From Pseudescherichia sp031987975 (GTDB taxonomy: Bacteria; Pseudomonadota; Gammaproteobacteria; Enterobacterales; Enterobacteriaceae): 64,000 bases of DNA. The translations under genes were made by a program, and so were the position numbers. The DNA lies in assembly GCF_031987975.1 (NCBI RefSeq), contig NZ_DALZYX010000001.1, positions 186,001 through 250,000 of the forward strand. The letters run 5' to 3'. This document shows, piece after piece, positions 16,735-29,587 of the stretch. Numbering within the stretch: position 1 is the stretch's first letter; the number at the start of each line of letters is the position of its first letter. The notes under the pieces were generated by a model that made no database searches, was not told where the DNA came from, and saw nothing but the letters and a program-made list of their open reading frames with translations.

Positions 16735-18399
16735 ATGGATGACCGACAGCTGACGAAACGCGACCCCTATGCACCCCGTGAATGGGCGGCGCATGAAAAA
16801 CCGATGCTGCTGGGATCCCCCTCAACGCCGCTGCACCCTGTTCCCAAACGTATTGCTTATGGCATCGTGGGTCTGCTGGTATGCCTGACCGGCGCGCTGG
16901 GCAATGCCATGGTGTCCGCCAACCTGCAAAATCTGCAGGGCACCTTTGCCGCCTGGTCAACCGAGATCGCCTGGCTACCGGCGGTCTATGTGATGACCAA
17001 CGTCTCGATAAACCTCCTGCTGGTGAAGTTCCGTCAGCAGTATGGCCTGCGCGCTTTTACCGAAGGTTTTCTGGTGCTCTACGTGCTGGTGACCTTTTTT
17101 CACCTCTTCGTTAACGATCTCAGTTCGGCGATCATGGTGCGGGCGGCACACGGCATGGTGGCGGCAGCCCTCAGCTCGCTAGGGATCTACTATCAGATTC
17201 AGGCCTGGCCCGCCCGCCATCGTCTTAAGGCGCTAACCATCGGCATTACCGGCTCGTCGCTGGCGATCCCAATGGCACGGCTCTTCTCTACCGAGCTGCT
17301 GCAAACCGACGAGTGGCGAGGGCTTTATCTGTTTGAGCTGGGGCTGGCACTGGTCTCTCTGGCCTGCGTGGTGATGCTTAAGCTGCCGCCTGGCGACCGT
17401 AAAAAAGTGTTTGAGAAGAAGGATTTTATCACCTTTATTCTCTTTGCCCCTGGCATGGCACTGCTCTGTGCCGTGCTGTCGCTGGGGCGGCTAGAGTGGT
17501 GGTTTGAGACTCCCTGGCTTGGCTGGGCGCTGGCGGGGGCGCTGGTGCTGATCGTCAGCGCTATCGTCTTTGAGCACAACCGCAGCAATCCCCTGCTTAA
17601 TACACGCTGGCTCTCCAGCGGCAGCATCGTGCGGCTGGGGCTGATTATGGTGCTGATCCGTATCGTGCTGGCAGAGCAGAACAGCGGCGCCATCGGCTGG
17701 TTACAGTACATCGGCCTGCAAAATGAGCAGATGACCCATCTGGCATGGGCGATTTTTGCGGGCATCGTCTGCGGCATTGTCGCCAGCTGCCTGACCATCA
17801 AGCCCCAGCGCCTGGCCTGGCCGATTGTCACCTCGCTGGCGGTAATGATCGTGGCCTCGCTGCTCGACAGCCAGTCTACGAGCCTGACCCGCCCGGATCA
17901 GTTTATGGTGAGCCAGTTCCTGCTGGGCTTCGGCAGCGCCTTTTTCCTGGCCCCGGCGATGCTGGCAGGCATCGGTAGTGTCGTCACCGAGCCGCGCAAC
18001 CTGGTGAGCTTCTCGGTGCTGTTTGGCATGAGTCAAAACCTGGGCGGCCTGCTTGGCTCCGCAGTGCTGGGCACCTTCCAGGTCTGGCGGGAGAAGTATC
18101 ACTCCAGCCTGCTGGCGGATCAGCTCACTACCCTCGATCCGCTGGTGACCGAGCGTATTCAGCTCTACACCCGGCAGTATCAAAGCCTGATCGGCGACAG
18201 CACCCTGCTTAGCGCCCAGGCCGTTGCCCAGCTACAAAACGTCAGTTCTATCGAAGCGAATATCCTCGCCTACAACGATACTTACATGCTGACCGCTACC
18301 ATTGCCGCCGCCACGCTGCTGTGGATCTTCTGGCGGCTGCTGCGGCTGCGTATTACCGCCCATCTGGCCCTAAAAAAAGCAGTGAACACCCCGAAATAG
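16735..18399 (+). CDS. DHA2-family MFS drug exporter (EmrB-like)
   Basis: 554 residues with about 14 hydrophobic segments, the DHA2 topology, after a hydrophilic 35-residue N-terminus. The GNAMVSANLQNLQGTFAAWSTEIAWL stretch and the STEIAWLPAVYVMTNVSINLLL helix are DHA2-like. It is the inner-membrane pump of a tripartite system with the HlyD-like and OprM-like genes that follow. The substrate is unknown; family members export hydrophobic drugs, acids or siderophores. The operon is inserted between ydcF and hrpA, which are neighbours in E. coli. Confidence 0.85.
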   Translation: MDDRQLTKRDPYAPREWAAHEKPMLLGSPSTPLHPVPKRIAYGIVGLLVCLTGALGNAMVSANLQNLQGTFAAWSTEIAWLPAVYVMTNVSINLLLVKFRQQYGLRAFTEGFLVLYVLVTFFHLFVNDLSSAIMVRAAHGMVAAALSSLGIYYQIQAWPARHRLKALTIGITGSSLAIPMARLFSTELLQTDEWRGLYLFELGLALVSLACVVMLKLPPGDRKKVFEKKDFITFILFAPGMALLCAVLSLGRLEWWFETPWLGWALAGALVLIVSAIVFEHNRSNPLLNTRWLSSGSIVRLGLIMVLIRIVLAEQNSGAIGWLQYIGLQNEQMTHLAWAIFAGIVCGIVASCLTIKPQRLAWPIVTSLAVMIVASLLDSQSTSLTRPDQFMVSQFLLGFGSAFFLAPAMLAGIGSVVTEPRNLVSFSVLFGMSQNLGGLLGSAVLGTFQVWREKYHSSLLADQLTTLDPLVTERIQLYTRQYQSLIGDSTLLSAQAVAQLQNVSSIEANILAYNDTYMLTATIAAATLLWIFWRLLRLRITAHLALKKAVNTPK

Positions 18400-18444
18400 A
18401 ATTGGATATGTATTGATGAGAGCAGTGTTACAACAGGAGTGGTT

Positions 18445-19524
18445 ATGAGTCAGCAGGATGCCGCTAAAGAGCAGGCACATACCCGCAGCAATCTGCGGGT
18501 GGTTTCGATTTTTGCCGCCGCCGCCATTGGCATTGTGGGCGTACTGGTGATCCTCTACGCCTGGCAGCTGCCGCCTTTTACCCGCCATACCCAGTTTACC
18601 GATAACGCCTATGTGCGCGGCCAGACGACCTTTATCAGCCCGCAGGTCAACGGCTACATCACCGAGGTGAAGGTGCAGGATTTTGCCGTGGTGAAGCGCG
18701 GCGATCTGCTGGTGCAGATTGACGATCGCATCTACAACCAGCGGGTGCATCAGGCCGAGGCCCAGCTGGCGATGAAGGTGGCGGCGCTGAATAATAATCT
18801 CCAGCAGCGCAAAAGCGCCGAGGCGGTGATCAAGCGTAACGAGGCGGCGCTGCAAAATGCCCAGGCGCAGAACCAGAAGTCGCAGGCGGATTTACGCCGG
18901 GTGAAAAATCTGACGGCAGATGGTTCTCTGTCGATTCGTGAGCGCGATGCAGCGCTGGCGAGCGCGGCGCAGGGTAGCGCCGATATTGCGCAGGCCCGGG
19001 CTACGCTTGAGACATCCCGCCAGGATCTGCAAACGGTTATCGTCAACCGTGCGGCACTGCAGGCCGACGTAGAGAATGCCCAGGCGGCGTTGGAGCTGGC
19101 GCAGATCGATCTGCAAAACACTCGCATCGTCGCTCCGCGCGATGGACAGCTGGGGCAGATGGCCGTTCGGCTTGGCGCCTACGTGACGGCAGGTACACAC
19201 CTGACCTCGCTGGTTCCCTCCCAGCGCTGGGTTATCGCCAATCTGAAAGAGACGCAGCTGGCCAATGTTCATACCGGCCTGCCGGTGCGCTTTACCGTGG
19301 ATGCGTTGAACAATCAGGCTTTCTCCGGTCATGTGGAATCTATTTCGCCAGCGACCGGGGTCGAATTTAGCGCGATTTCACCAGATAACGCCACCGGCAA
19401 CTTTGTGAAGATTGCCCAGCGTATTCCGGTTCGTATCGCAGTGGAGGGCAATGCGGAGCAGATCGCACGTCTGCGCCCAGGTATGTCGGTACAGGTGCAT
19501 ATTGATACCCGGGAGGCGAAATGA
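18445..19524 (+). CDS. Membrane-fusion protein (HlyD/EmrA family)
   Basis: 359 residues from ATG 18445 with AGGAG 5 nt upstream; an in-frame GTG two codons earlier would overlap that site. One N-terminal transmembrane helix (about 21-43), the lipoyl-type half FISPQVNGYITEVKVQDFAVVKRGDLLVQIDD, a long alpha-helical hairpin with Gln/Ala-rich coiled coils (about 90-200), and the returning IVAPRDGQLGQMAVRLGAYV half. It links the pump to the outer-membrane channel in the periplasm. Its stop codon overlaps the start of the channel gene by 4 bp. Confidence 0.9.
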   Translation: MSQQDAAKEQAHTRSNLRVVSIFAAAAIGIVGVLVILYAWQLPPFTRHTQFTDNAYVRGQTTFISPQVNGYITEVKVQDFAVVKRGDLLVQIDDRIYNQRVHQAEAQLAMKVAALNNNLQQRKSAEAVIKRNEAALQNAQAQNQKSQADLRRVKNLTADGSLSIRERDAALASAAQGSADIAQARATLETSRQDLQTVIVNRAALQADVENAQAALELAQIDLQNTRIVAPRDGQLGQMAVRLGAYVTAGTHLTSLVPSQRWVIANLKETQLANVHTGLPVRFTVDALNNQAFSGHVESISPATGVEFSAISPDNATGNFVKIAQRIPVRIAVEGNAEQIARLRPGMSVQVHIDTREAK

Positions 19525-20903
19525 GACCCTTTCGCCCCGCGCTGCTGACGCTCTGCGTTGCTTTGGCGGCCTGCCAGTCGGTTGACGTTCAGCCCGCGAA
19601 GCCCAGCCTGACCATCCCCGCCCAATGGCGTAGCAGCGTGGGGCCAGCCAGCCAGGCTGAGGCGGTCTGGTGGCGCAGCTTCCATGATAGCCAGCTCAAC
19701 CAGTACGTTGATCAGGCCCTACGCTATAACAGCGATATCCTCATTGCCCGCGAACGAGTGAATGAGTACCAGGCGCGGGTTTACGCTGCCGAGGGCAGCC
19801 TGTTCCCGACGGTGGATGCGGGACTCAGCGGCACGCGCGCACAAACGCAGTCGGCGGCCACCGGGCGACCGGTCTACAGCACGCTCTACCGGGGCAATCT
19901 CTCTGCCAGCTACGATGTGGATCTGTGGGGGGCTAACCGCAGCACGGCCAGCGCCGCGCAGGCCTCACTGGAAGCGCAGCGGGCCGCCGCCGCGGCAGCG
20001 AACCTGACCGTGGCGTCGTCCGTAGCAACGGGCTACGTCACGTTACTTTCGCTCGATGAGCAGCTGCGTGTCACCCAGTCAACGCTGAAGGCGCGGGAAG
20101 AGGCGTTCAGCCTGGCCCAGCGTCAGTACGAGGCGGGCTATAGTTCGCGCCTGGAGCTAATGCAGTCCGACTCCGAGCTGCGCGCTACCCGGGCGCAAAT
20201 CCCGCAGCTACAGCATCAGATTGCCGAGCAGGAGAACGCCCTGAGTGTATTGATCGGCGATAACCCCGGCGGCATCCGCCGCAGCGGAGAGTTTGATAAA
20301 TTGACCCCGCTGCGCATCCCCGGCCAGCTCCCCTCCTCGCTGCTGAATCGCCGCCCGGATATCGTTCAGGCCCAGCGGGAGCTGATTGCTGCCGACGCCA
20401 GCCTCGCCGTTTCGCAGGCACAGCTGCTGCCATCGCTTAACCTGACGGCGGGCGGTTCGGTCCAGGACGATACGCTAGCAGGGTTAGTTGATAATCCACT
20501 GCGGCTGTGGAGCGTCGGCGGCAGCATTCTTGCCCCACTGCTTAACCGTCAGGCGTTGAATGCCCAGGTGGATGTCTCCCAGTCTCAGCGTAACCAGGCG
20601 CTCTACGGCTATGAGAGTACGGTGCGCAATGCCTTCAAAGAGGTTAATGACAGCCTCGACGCCATTGCCCGCCTGCAGGAGCAGCTGACCGAGCTTCAGG
20701 GACAGGTCGAGGTGGCGGACGAGACGCTGCGCATCGCCCAGAATCGTTACCAGAACGGCTACTCCTCCTACCTGGACGTGCTGGACGCCCAGCGCACCCT
20801 CTTCTCTACCCAGTTGAACGTGGTGCAGGTAAAGAACAGCGTGCTGCTGGCGCAGATTGATCTCTATAGAGCGTTAGGTGGCGGTTGGGCAGGACAGGGG
20901 TAA
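19521..20903 (+). CDS. Outer-membrane efflux lipoprotein (OprM/NodT family)
   Basis: 460 residues. Lipobox LAAC (Cys19), then the typical WWRSFHDSQLNQYVDQALRYNSDI and the duplicated TolC-like helices. The second repeat has RRPDIVQAQRELIAADASLAVSQAQLLPSLNL and QNRYQNGYSSYLDVLDAQRTL. It forms the trimeric exit channel of the adjacent EmrAB-like pump. Translation is coupled by the ATGA overlap with the HlyD-type gene. A REP-like palindrome follows its stop. Confidence 0.92.
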   Translation: MRPFRPALLTLCVALAACQSVDVQPAKPSLTIPAQWRSSVGPASQAEAVWWRSFHDSQLNQYVDQALRYNSDILIARERVNEYQARVYAAEGSLFPTVDAGLSGTRAQTQSAATGRPVYSTLYRGNLSASYDVDLWGANRSTASAAQASLEAQRAAAAAANLTVASSVATGYVTLLSLDEQLRVTQSTLKAREEAFSLAQRQYEAGYSSRLELMQSDSELRATRAQIPQLQHQIAEQENALSVLIGDNPGGIRRSGEFDKLTPLRIPGQLPSSLLNRRPDIVQAQRELIAADASLAVSQAQLLPSLNLTAGGSVQDDTLAGLVDNPLRLWSVGGSILAPLLNRQALNAQVDVSQSQRNQALYGYESTVRNAFKEVNDSLDAIARLQEQLTELQGQVEVADETLRIAQNRYQNGYSSYLDVLDAQRTLFSTQLNVVQVKNSVLLAQIDLYRALGGGWAGQG

Positions 20904-20910
20904 TCCGTAG

Positions 20911-20936
20911 GCCCGGTAAGCGCAGCGCTACCGGGC
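20911..20936. repeat. REP (repetitive extragenic palindromic) element
   Basis: GCCCGGTA and TACCGGGC arms enclose AGCGCAGCGC, the pattern of enterobacterial REP units. It lies between the convergent efflux operon and hrpA, with 7 bp and 6 bp to the stop codons, where it could stabilise or end both mRNAs. Confidence 0.8.
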
Positions 20937-20942
20937 ATAACG

Positions 20943-24845
<3,903 letters not shown>

Positions 24846-25047
24846 AGTGTTATCGGGCAATGCGCTGCCGGAAGAATCTCGCTTTTACGTTGAGTGTAGA
24901 GTACCACATCCGCTTCTGCTTTGACTTATTCAAAAAATTCGAATGTAGACTTCGATATATTGCGCTATTCAAGGCGCTGATTTGTGAATAAAGTGGCAAG
25001 CAATTACTTGGGGGCGAACCTCATCAAATACAACAAAGGAAACACCC

Positions 25048-25653
25048 ATGAGCAAAGTATTAGTTCTTAAATCCAGTATTCTGGCAGGGTACTCGCAGTC
25101 TGGCCAACTGGCTGACTATCTGGTTGAACAGTGGCGTGAAAAGAACAGCGCGGATGAGATCACCGTGCGCGATCTGGCTGCTAACCCGATTCCGGTTCTT
25201 GATGGAGAACTGGTTGGCGCGCTGCGCCCGAGCGATGCGCCGCTGACCCCGCGCCAGCAGGAAGCGCTGTCCCTCTCTGACGAGCTGATTGCCGAGCTGA
25301 AAGCCCATGACGTGATTGTGCTGGCGGCTCCGATGTATAACTTCAACATCCCGACCCAGCTGAAGAACTATTTTGACCTGGTTGCCCGTGCCGGCGTGAC
25401 CTTCCGCTACACCGAAAACGGTCCGGAAGGACTGGTAACCGGCAAGCGTGCGGTTGTGCTCTCCAGCCGTGGCGGCATCCATAAGGATACCCCGTCCGAC
25501 CTGATCGCCCCGTACCTGAAGCTGTTCCTCGGCTTTATCGGCATCACCGACGTGAACTTCGTGTTCGCCGAAGGCATTGCCTACGGTCCGGAAGTAGCGA
25601 CCAAAGCGCAGTCTGACGCTAAAGCCGCTATCGACAGCATCGTTACCGCCTAA
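25048..25653 (+). CDS. azoR: FMN-dependent NADH azoreductase
   Basis: 201 residues, same length as E. coli AzoR. N-terminal phosphate loop SSILAGYSQSGQL, the flavodoxin-fold APMYNFNIPTQLKNYFDLVARAGVTFRY and SRGGIHKD. A homodimeric quinone/azo reductase in the cytosol. Divergent from hrpA as in E. coli. Ribosome site AAAGGAAA before ATG. Confidence 0.96.
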   Translation: MSKVLVLKSSILAGYSQSGQLADYLVEQWREKNSADEITVRDLAANPIPVLDGELVGALRPSDAPLTPRQQEALSLSDELIAELKAHDVIVLAAPMYNFNIPTQLKNYFDLVARAGVTFRYTENGPEGLVTGKRAVVLSSRGGIHKDTPSDLIAPYLKLFLGFIGITDVNFVFAEGIAYGPEVATKAQSDAKAAIDSIVTA

Positions 25654-25659
25654 GCATTT

Positions 25660-25683
25660 CCCCTTCTGCTGCGGCAGAGGGGG
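25660..25683 (+). terminator. Terminator of azoR
   Basis: The arms CCCCTTCTGC and GCAGAGGGGG begin 6 nt after the stop codon, with one internal mismatch, and are followed by TTTATC. Confidence 0.7.
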
Positions 25684-25799
25684 TTTATCTACCCTGCCCG
25701 CTCTCTTTATTCCGAGCCGCGCCGCAAATCCCTTACGCCGTTATCCCCACTGCGCCACCCGTCGTTAGAATGCTGCTGGGTGCTTGAGGCTTTTTGCGG

Positions 25800-25875
25800 C
25801 TTCAGGCATGTCGGGAGTCCAAAAAGTTGAAAGCCCCAGGAGATATTTCTATCAACCTGAGGCTAACGACCAAAC
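25800..25875 (-). ncRNA. Sok-type antisense RNA region
   Basis: The leader segment AAAGCCCCAGGAG...ATCAACCTGAGGCTAACGAC (25838-25872) is the conserved target of Sok RNAs in hok loci. A minus-strand RNA starting near the CCTCAGGTTGAT complement would cover it. Limits are approximate and no promoter was defined with confidence. Confidence 0.4.
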
Positions 25876-25894
25876 CCAACAATTTGGATGTTAG
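25808..25894 (+). CDS. mok-like leader reading frame
   Basis: A 28-codon frame starting ATG at 25808 in the hok mRNA leader; it stops 26 nt before the hok start and 14 nt before its GGAGG site. In classical hok/sok loci a longer mok frame overlaps hok and couples its translation. Here the frame ends before hok, so coupling would have to be by ribosome re-initiation or be lost. Confidence 0.4.
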   Translation: MSGVQKVESPRRYFYQPEANDQTQQFGC

Positions 25895-25920
25895 CCCCTT
25901 CTTTGCATGGAGGCAATAAC

Positions 25921-26073
25921 ATGCCGACGAAATATGCCCTTGTGGCAATCATAGTGCTATGCGGTACGGCACTGGGATTTACGCTGATGGTGCGCGGCTC
26001 GCTTTGCGAGCTGAGCTTTAAGCAGCGTAGTATGGAGTTTAAAGCTGTTCTCGCTTACGAATCGAAGAAGTAG
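25921..26073 (+). CDS. hokE: Hok-family type I toxin (HokE-like)
   Basis: 50 residues from ATG 25921 with GGAGG 7 nt upstream. One transmembrane segment (KYALVAIIVLCGTALGFTLMV), then RGSLCELSFKQRSMEFKAVLAYESKK, which matches HokE closely (Cys29, Glu-rich, ending AVLAYE-KK). It depolarises the inner membrane when its mRNA is translated; normally repressed by Sok antisense RNA. The last 35 bp overlap the end of the convergent MFS gene. Whether the locus is still active is unknown. Confidence 0.85.
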   Translation: MPTKYALVAIIVLCGTALGFTLMVRGSLCELSFKQRSMEFKAVLAYESKK

Positions 26074-27307
26074 CTTTCATGCGGGGAGCAATCCCCGCAA
26101 CAGCCAGATCGGGTTTGACCTCAACGCACCCTTTCCACTCCCGGAGTGCCAGCCATGCGGCAAGCGCTGAGCAGATCAGCAGCAGCAGGCCGAAGGCAAA
26201 CGGACTCCACCAGCCAACAGCGTCAAACAGCATCCCGCCGATTCCTGCGCCAAGGGTAATGGCCAGCTGGATCACCGCTACCATCAATCCTCCGCCCGCC
26301 TCGGCGTTTTCGGGCACGGCGCGGCTTAACCATAATCCCCATGCTACCGGTGCCGGAGTGGCAATCAGTCCCCAGAGCGCTAGCAGCGTCACCGCAGCCG
26401 GAAACGCGCTTCCCAGCACAATCAGCAACCCTGCCAACAGGGCCATCATCAGCGGAATTGAGATCAGCCAGGCGTACATGCGGGTCTGAAGCAGATGACC
26501 GATTGCCCAGGTGCCCAGCAGGCCAAACAGGCCCAGTGCCAGCAGCGTCAGCGAAAGCTGCGTCACCGAGACCCGAGTGACCTCCTCGAGGAAAGGACGG
26601 AGATAGGTAAATATCGCAAACTGCCCCATGAACAGAAACACGATCCCGGTCATACCGAGAGAAACCTGAGGGATACGCAGCAGCGCAAAAGGATTCCCTG
26701 AGCCTGCCTGCTTTTTAGTGCCCGGCATCGCGGGAATGCTTCTCCACTGCCAGATGAATGCCATCACCGCCAGCGGCACTACAACAAAAAAGGAGCCGCG
26801 CCAGCCAATATACTGGCCGAGGAAACTTCCCAGCGGCGCAGCCACCGTTGCCGCCAGCGCGTTTCCGCCGTTGATCAGCGCCAGCCCTCTGGCAATAGCG
26901 TGGGCCGGCACCAGCCGCATCACGGTGGCGGTAGACATTGACCAGAATCCGCCGATCGCTACGCCCAGCAGCGCCCGACCAGCCATAAACATTATGCCGT
27001 TGATAGCAAACGTAACCATCAGGCCCGACACCGTTAGCAACAACGTAAACGCCAGCAGGACCTTTTTACGGTCAAGATGCCCGGTGAGAGGGGTATTAAG
27101 CAGGCTGGTTATCACAGCAAACAGACCCGACACGGAGATAGCCTGCCCCGCCTGCCCCTGGCTTAAGGTGAGATCGCTGGCAATCGGGGTAAGCAGGCTT
27201 ACCGGCATAAATTCAGAGGCAATCAGGACGACAACGCCCAGTGCCATGGAGAAGATAGCGCCCCATGCTGGCGGCGTATGGGGGTGATTTTGCTGCTGAT
27301 GGACCAT
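26039..27307 (-). CDS. DHA1-family MFS exporter (NepI/SotB-like)
   Basis: 422 residues from ATG 27307, which has AGGA 8 nt upstream; an in-frame TTG six codons earlier is possible. Twelve hydrophobic segments. Shared NepI-like stretches: IASEFMPVSLLTPIASDL, GRALLGVAIGGFWSMS, TVMRLVP, APLGSFLGQYIGWR and VIQLAITLGAGIGG. NepI exports purine ribonucleosides; SotB exports sugars. The substrate here is open. It is divergent from a LysR regulator that probably controls it. Confidence 0.8.
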   Translation of the reverse strand: MVHQQQNHPHTPPAWGAIFSMALGVVVLIASEFMPVSLLTPIASDLTLSQGQAGQAISVSGLFAVITSLLNTPLTGHLDRKKVLLAFTLLLTVSGLMVTFAINGIMFMAGRALLGVAIGGFWSMSTATVMRLVPAHAIARGLALINGGNALAATVAAPLGSFLGQYIGWRGSFFVVVPLAVMAFIWQWRSIPAMPGTKKQAGSGNPFALLRIPQVSLGMTGIVFLFMGQFAIFTYLRPFLEEVTRVSVTQLSLTLLALGLFGLLGTWAIGHLLQTRMYAWLISIPLMMALLAGLLIVLGSAFPAAVTLLALWGLIATPAPVAWGLWLSRAVPENAEAGGGLMVAVIQLAITLGAGIGGMLFDAVGWWSPFAFGLLLLICSALAAWLALREWKGCVEVKPDLAVAGIAPRMKATSSIRKREQL

Positions 27308-27361
27308 CTTAATTTCCTGCGTCAAATGAGATAACGATCCTAAATCAGCTAGTGTCTTTTA

Positions 27362-27376
27362 ATTAGATAGGGTAAT
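27362..27376. promoter_or_regulatory. Candidate LysR-type binding motif
   Basis: ATTAGATAGGGTAAT is an imperfect T-N11-A dyad with ATTA/TAAT ends. It sits in the 115-bp region between the divergent MFS and LysR genes, 46 bp before the regulator start. Confidence 0.45.
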
Positions 27377-27422
27377 TTTTATGTACTTGTGAATTATGCT
27401 CAGCAATAACGGCGGATATAAG

Positions 27423-28304
27423 ATGAATGATATTCAGGCATTTCTGGCGGTAGCTAAAGAGAAGAGCTTTACCCGGGCGGCGGCACGCCTGAGAGTCAGC
27501 CCATCGGCCTTGAGTCACACCCTGCGTAACCTTGAAGCACGCCTGGGGGTAAGGCTGCTGACGCGTACCACCCGTAACGTTGCTCCCACCGAGGCGGGAG
27601 AGCGGCTGATGCAGGCGGTGGGACCACTGTTTGAGCAGATCAACGCTGAAATCGATAAGATAGGCGAGCTGCGGGACAAGCCTGCGGGAACCATCAGGAT
27701 CACCTGTTCCGATGACGCCGCTGAACAGCTGCTCCGCCCAGCCTTGCCCGCGTTTTTCAGAGAATACCCTGACGTTAATGTCGAAATTGCTATTGATTAC
27801 GGATTTACCAATATTGTCGAACAGCGTTTTGATGCGGGGATCCGGCTGGGGGAGTCTATTAGCCAGGATATGATTGCCGTCCGGCTTGGTCCCGACTGGC
27901 GGCTCTCGGTGGTTGCCGCTCCCGCCTATTTTGCCGAGCGCTCCGTGCCCGTTCACCCGCAGGAGTTGACTCAGCATCGGTGTATTAACATCCGCCACTC
28001 TATCGGCGGGAGCGTCTATGCATGGGAGTTTGAGAAAGAGGGCCGAAGCATGAGCGTTAAGGTTAACGGTCAGCTGACGGTTAACAGCAACATTCATATT
28101 CTCAACGGCGCGCTGGATGGCATCGGCCTGGCCTGCATTCCCGATTTTATGGCGAAACCCTATATTGATAACGGGCAGCTGCAGGAGGTTCTTATCGACT
28201 GGTGCCCCTACTTTTCCGGATTTCATCTCTACTACCCTAACCGCAGCGATACTTCCCCTGCTTTTGCCGCCTTCGTCAACGCTGTCCGCTACAAAGGGAA
28301 ATAG
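27423..28304 (+). CDS. LysR-family transcriptional regulator
   Basis: 293 residues from ATG 27423; an upstream ATG at 27396 has no ribosome site. The winged HTH is MNDIQAFLAVAKEKSFTRAAARLRVSPSALSHTLRNLEARLGVRLL, followed by the LTTR effector domain (TIRITCSDDAAEQLL, IDYGFTNIVEQRFDAGIRLGE, IGLACIPDFM). Divergent from the MFS exporter gene and 122 bp before a Tat-exported hydrolase gene; either may be a target. Confidence 0.9.
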   Translation: MNDIQAFLAVAKEKSFTRAAARLRVSPSALSHTLRNLEARLGVRLLTRTTRNVAPTEAGERLMQAVGPLFEQINAEIDKIGELRDKPAGTIRITCSDDAAEQLLRPALPAFFREYPDVNVEIAIDYGFTNIVEQRFDAGIRLGESISQDMIAVRLGPDWRLSVVAAPAYFAERSVPVHPQELTQHRCINIRHSIGGSVYAWEFEKEGRSMSVKVNGQLTVNSNIHILNGALDGIGLACIPDFMAKPYIDNGQLQEVLIDWCPYFSGFHLYYPNRSDTSPAFAAFVNAVRYKGK

Positions 28305-28426
28305 CTCCACCCCTCTCGCCATTGCTGAAATAAACTCAACGGTTCTTGAAGCTAACCCCGATTTATCTCAGCAATGCTTGTGGCTACTCTCCTCTCAACG
28401 AAATATACGCAGAGGAGCACAGAGCC

Positions 28427-29554
28427 ATGAATCCATCACGTCGATCTTTTTTGCAGGCATCAATGGTAGCTGGCGCCGCCGGGGCCTTAGGTATGCCCAC
28501 GGCTTTTGCGCAGCGTCCAGCAACCGTGCAGGCGGGGCAAACCTTAACGCTCACCTCAGATTGGGACAAAACTTTTCCTAAAAGCAGCCGGGTCGATCAT
28601 GAAAAAGTGACGTTTGGTAACCGCTACGGCATCACGCTGGCAGCGGATCTCTATCAGCCTAAGCGCCGTAACGGCGTGAAACTGCCCGCTATTGTCCTGA
28701 GCGGTCCCTTCGGTGCGGTGAAAGAGCAGTCCTCTGGCCTCTACGCTCAGACGCTGGCCGAGCGTGGTTTTATCACCCTGGCCTTCGATCCCTCTTTCAC
28801 CGGTGAAAGCGGAGGCGCCGTCAGAGATACCGCCTCGCCGGAAATCTTTACGGAAGACTTCAGTGCGGCGGTGGATTTTATTGGTCTTCTGCCCGGCGTG
28901 GATCGCCAGCGTGTTGGCGCGATGGCTATCTGCGGGCTGAGCGGAATGGCTATCACGGCGGCATCGAGCGACTCGCGTATTAAAGCCGTGGCTACCGCCT
29001 CTATGTACGACATGTCCCGCAGCATGAGTCGGGGCTACAAAGACAGCTATACCCTGGAGCAGCGCCACAAGGTGATCGACTATCTTAGCCAGCAGCGCTG
29101 GGCTGATGCCGAGAGCGGCAGCGTTGCCCGTGGCTATCATGAGGTACCCTTTGATGCTGACGGCAAGGTTATCAAAAGTGCGCGCCTGTTCCCGGATTCA
29201 TTGCCAGCGGATGCCGACCCGGTGGTGGTCAGCTTCTTTAATTACTACTGCAAGCCGCGTGGTTTCCATCCGCGATCCATCAACTCTACTCGAGCATGGA
29301 CGGCCACGACGCCGATGGCGTTCTTCAGCTTCCCACTGATGGCGAATATCAATATGGTTGCGCCTCGTCCGCTGATGCTGGTCGCTGGCGAGAACGCGCA
29401 CTCGCTCTACTATTCGCAGGATGTCTATAACGCTGCCGGCAATCCGAGAGAGCTGGTGATCGTCCCGGGTGCCGATCACGTCGATCTCTATGACAAAACA
29501 GATAAAATTCCTTTTGACCGCCTTGAAAACTTTTTCAGAGAGAACCTGAAATAG
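28427..29554 (+). CDS. Tat-exported alpha/beta hydrolase (dienelactone-hydrolase/YcjY-like)
   Basis: 375 residues from ATG 28427, after GAGGAG. Twin-arginine signal peptide SRRSFLQ (residues 4-10) with hydrophobic MVAGAAGALGMPTAFA. The hydrolase core begins at KVTFGNRYGITLAADLYQP. The nucleophile elbow reads AMAICGLSGMAIT, with Cys at the position where related proteins have GICASAG. A conserved acid and His follow (DSRIKAVATASM; VPGADHVDLYD, His near residue 352). Esterase/lipase in the periplasm is the likely class; substrate unknown. Follows the LysR gene and may be co-regulated. Confidence 0.75.
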   Translation: MNPSRRSFLQASMVAGAAGALGMPTAFAQRPATVQAGQTLTLTSDWDKTFPKSSRVDHEKVTFGNRYGITLAADLYQPKRRNGVKLPAIVLSGPFGAVKEQSSGLYAQTLAERGFITLAFDPSFTGESGGAVRDTASPEIFTEDFSAAVDFIGLLPGVDRQRVGAMAICGLSGMAITAASSDSRIKAVATASMYDMSRSMSRGYKDSYTLEQRHKVIDYLSQQRWADAESGSVARGYHEVPFDADGKVIKSARLFPDSLPADADPVVVSFFNYYCKPRGFHPRSINSTRAWTATTPMAFFSFPLMANINMVAPRPLMLVAGENAHSLYYSQDVYNAAGNPRELVIVPGADHVDLYDKTDKIPFDRLENFFRENLK

Positions 29555-29564
29555 CCATCAGCCA

Positions 29565-29586
29565 GGACTCAGGCTTGCCTGGGTCC
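29565..29586. terminator. Hairpin between convergent hydrolase and ynbE
   Basis: GGACTCAGGC and GCCTGGGTCC are 10-bp arms with one G-T pair around TT. It begins 11 bp after the hydrolase stop and ends 1 bp before the ynbE stop. The T-tract is poor. Bidirectional use is likely. Confidence 0.5.
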
Positions 29587-29587
29587 G

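Noticed and set aside
27363..28322. 319-codon minus-strand frame opposite the LysR gene
   Set aside because: LysR on the plus strand has all family motifs; the antisense frame has none.
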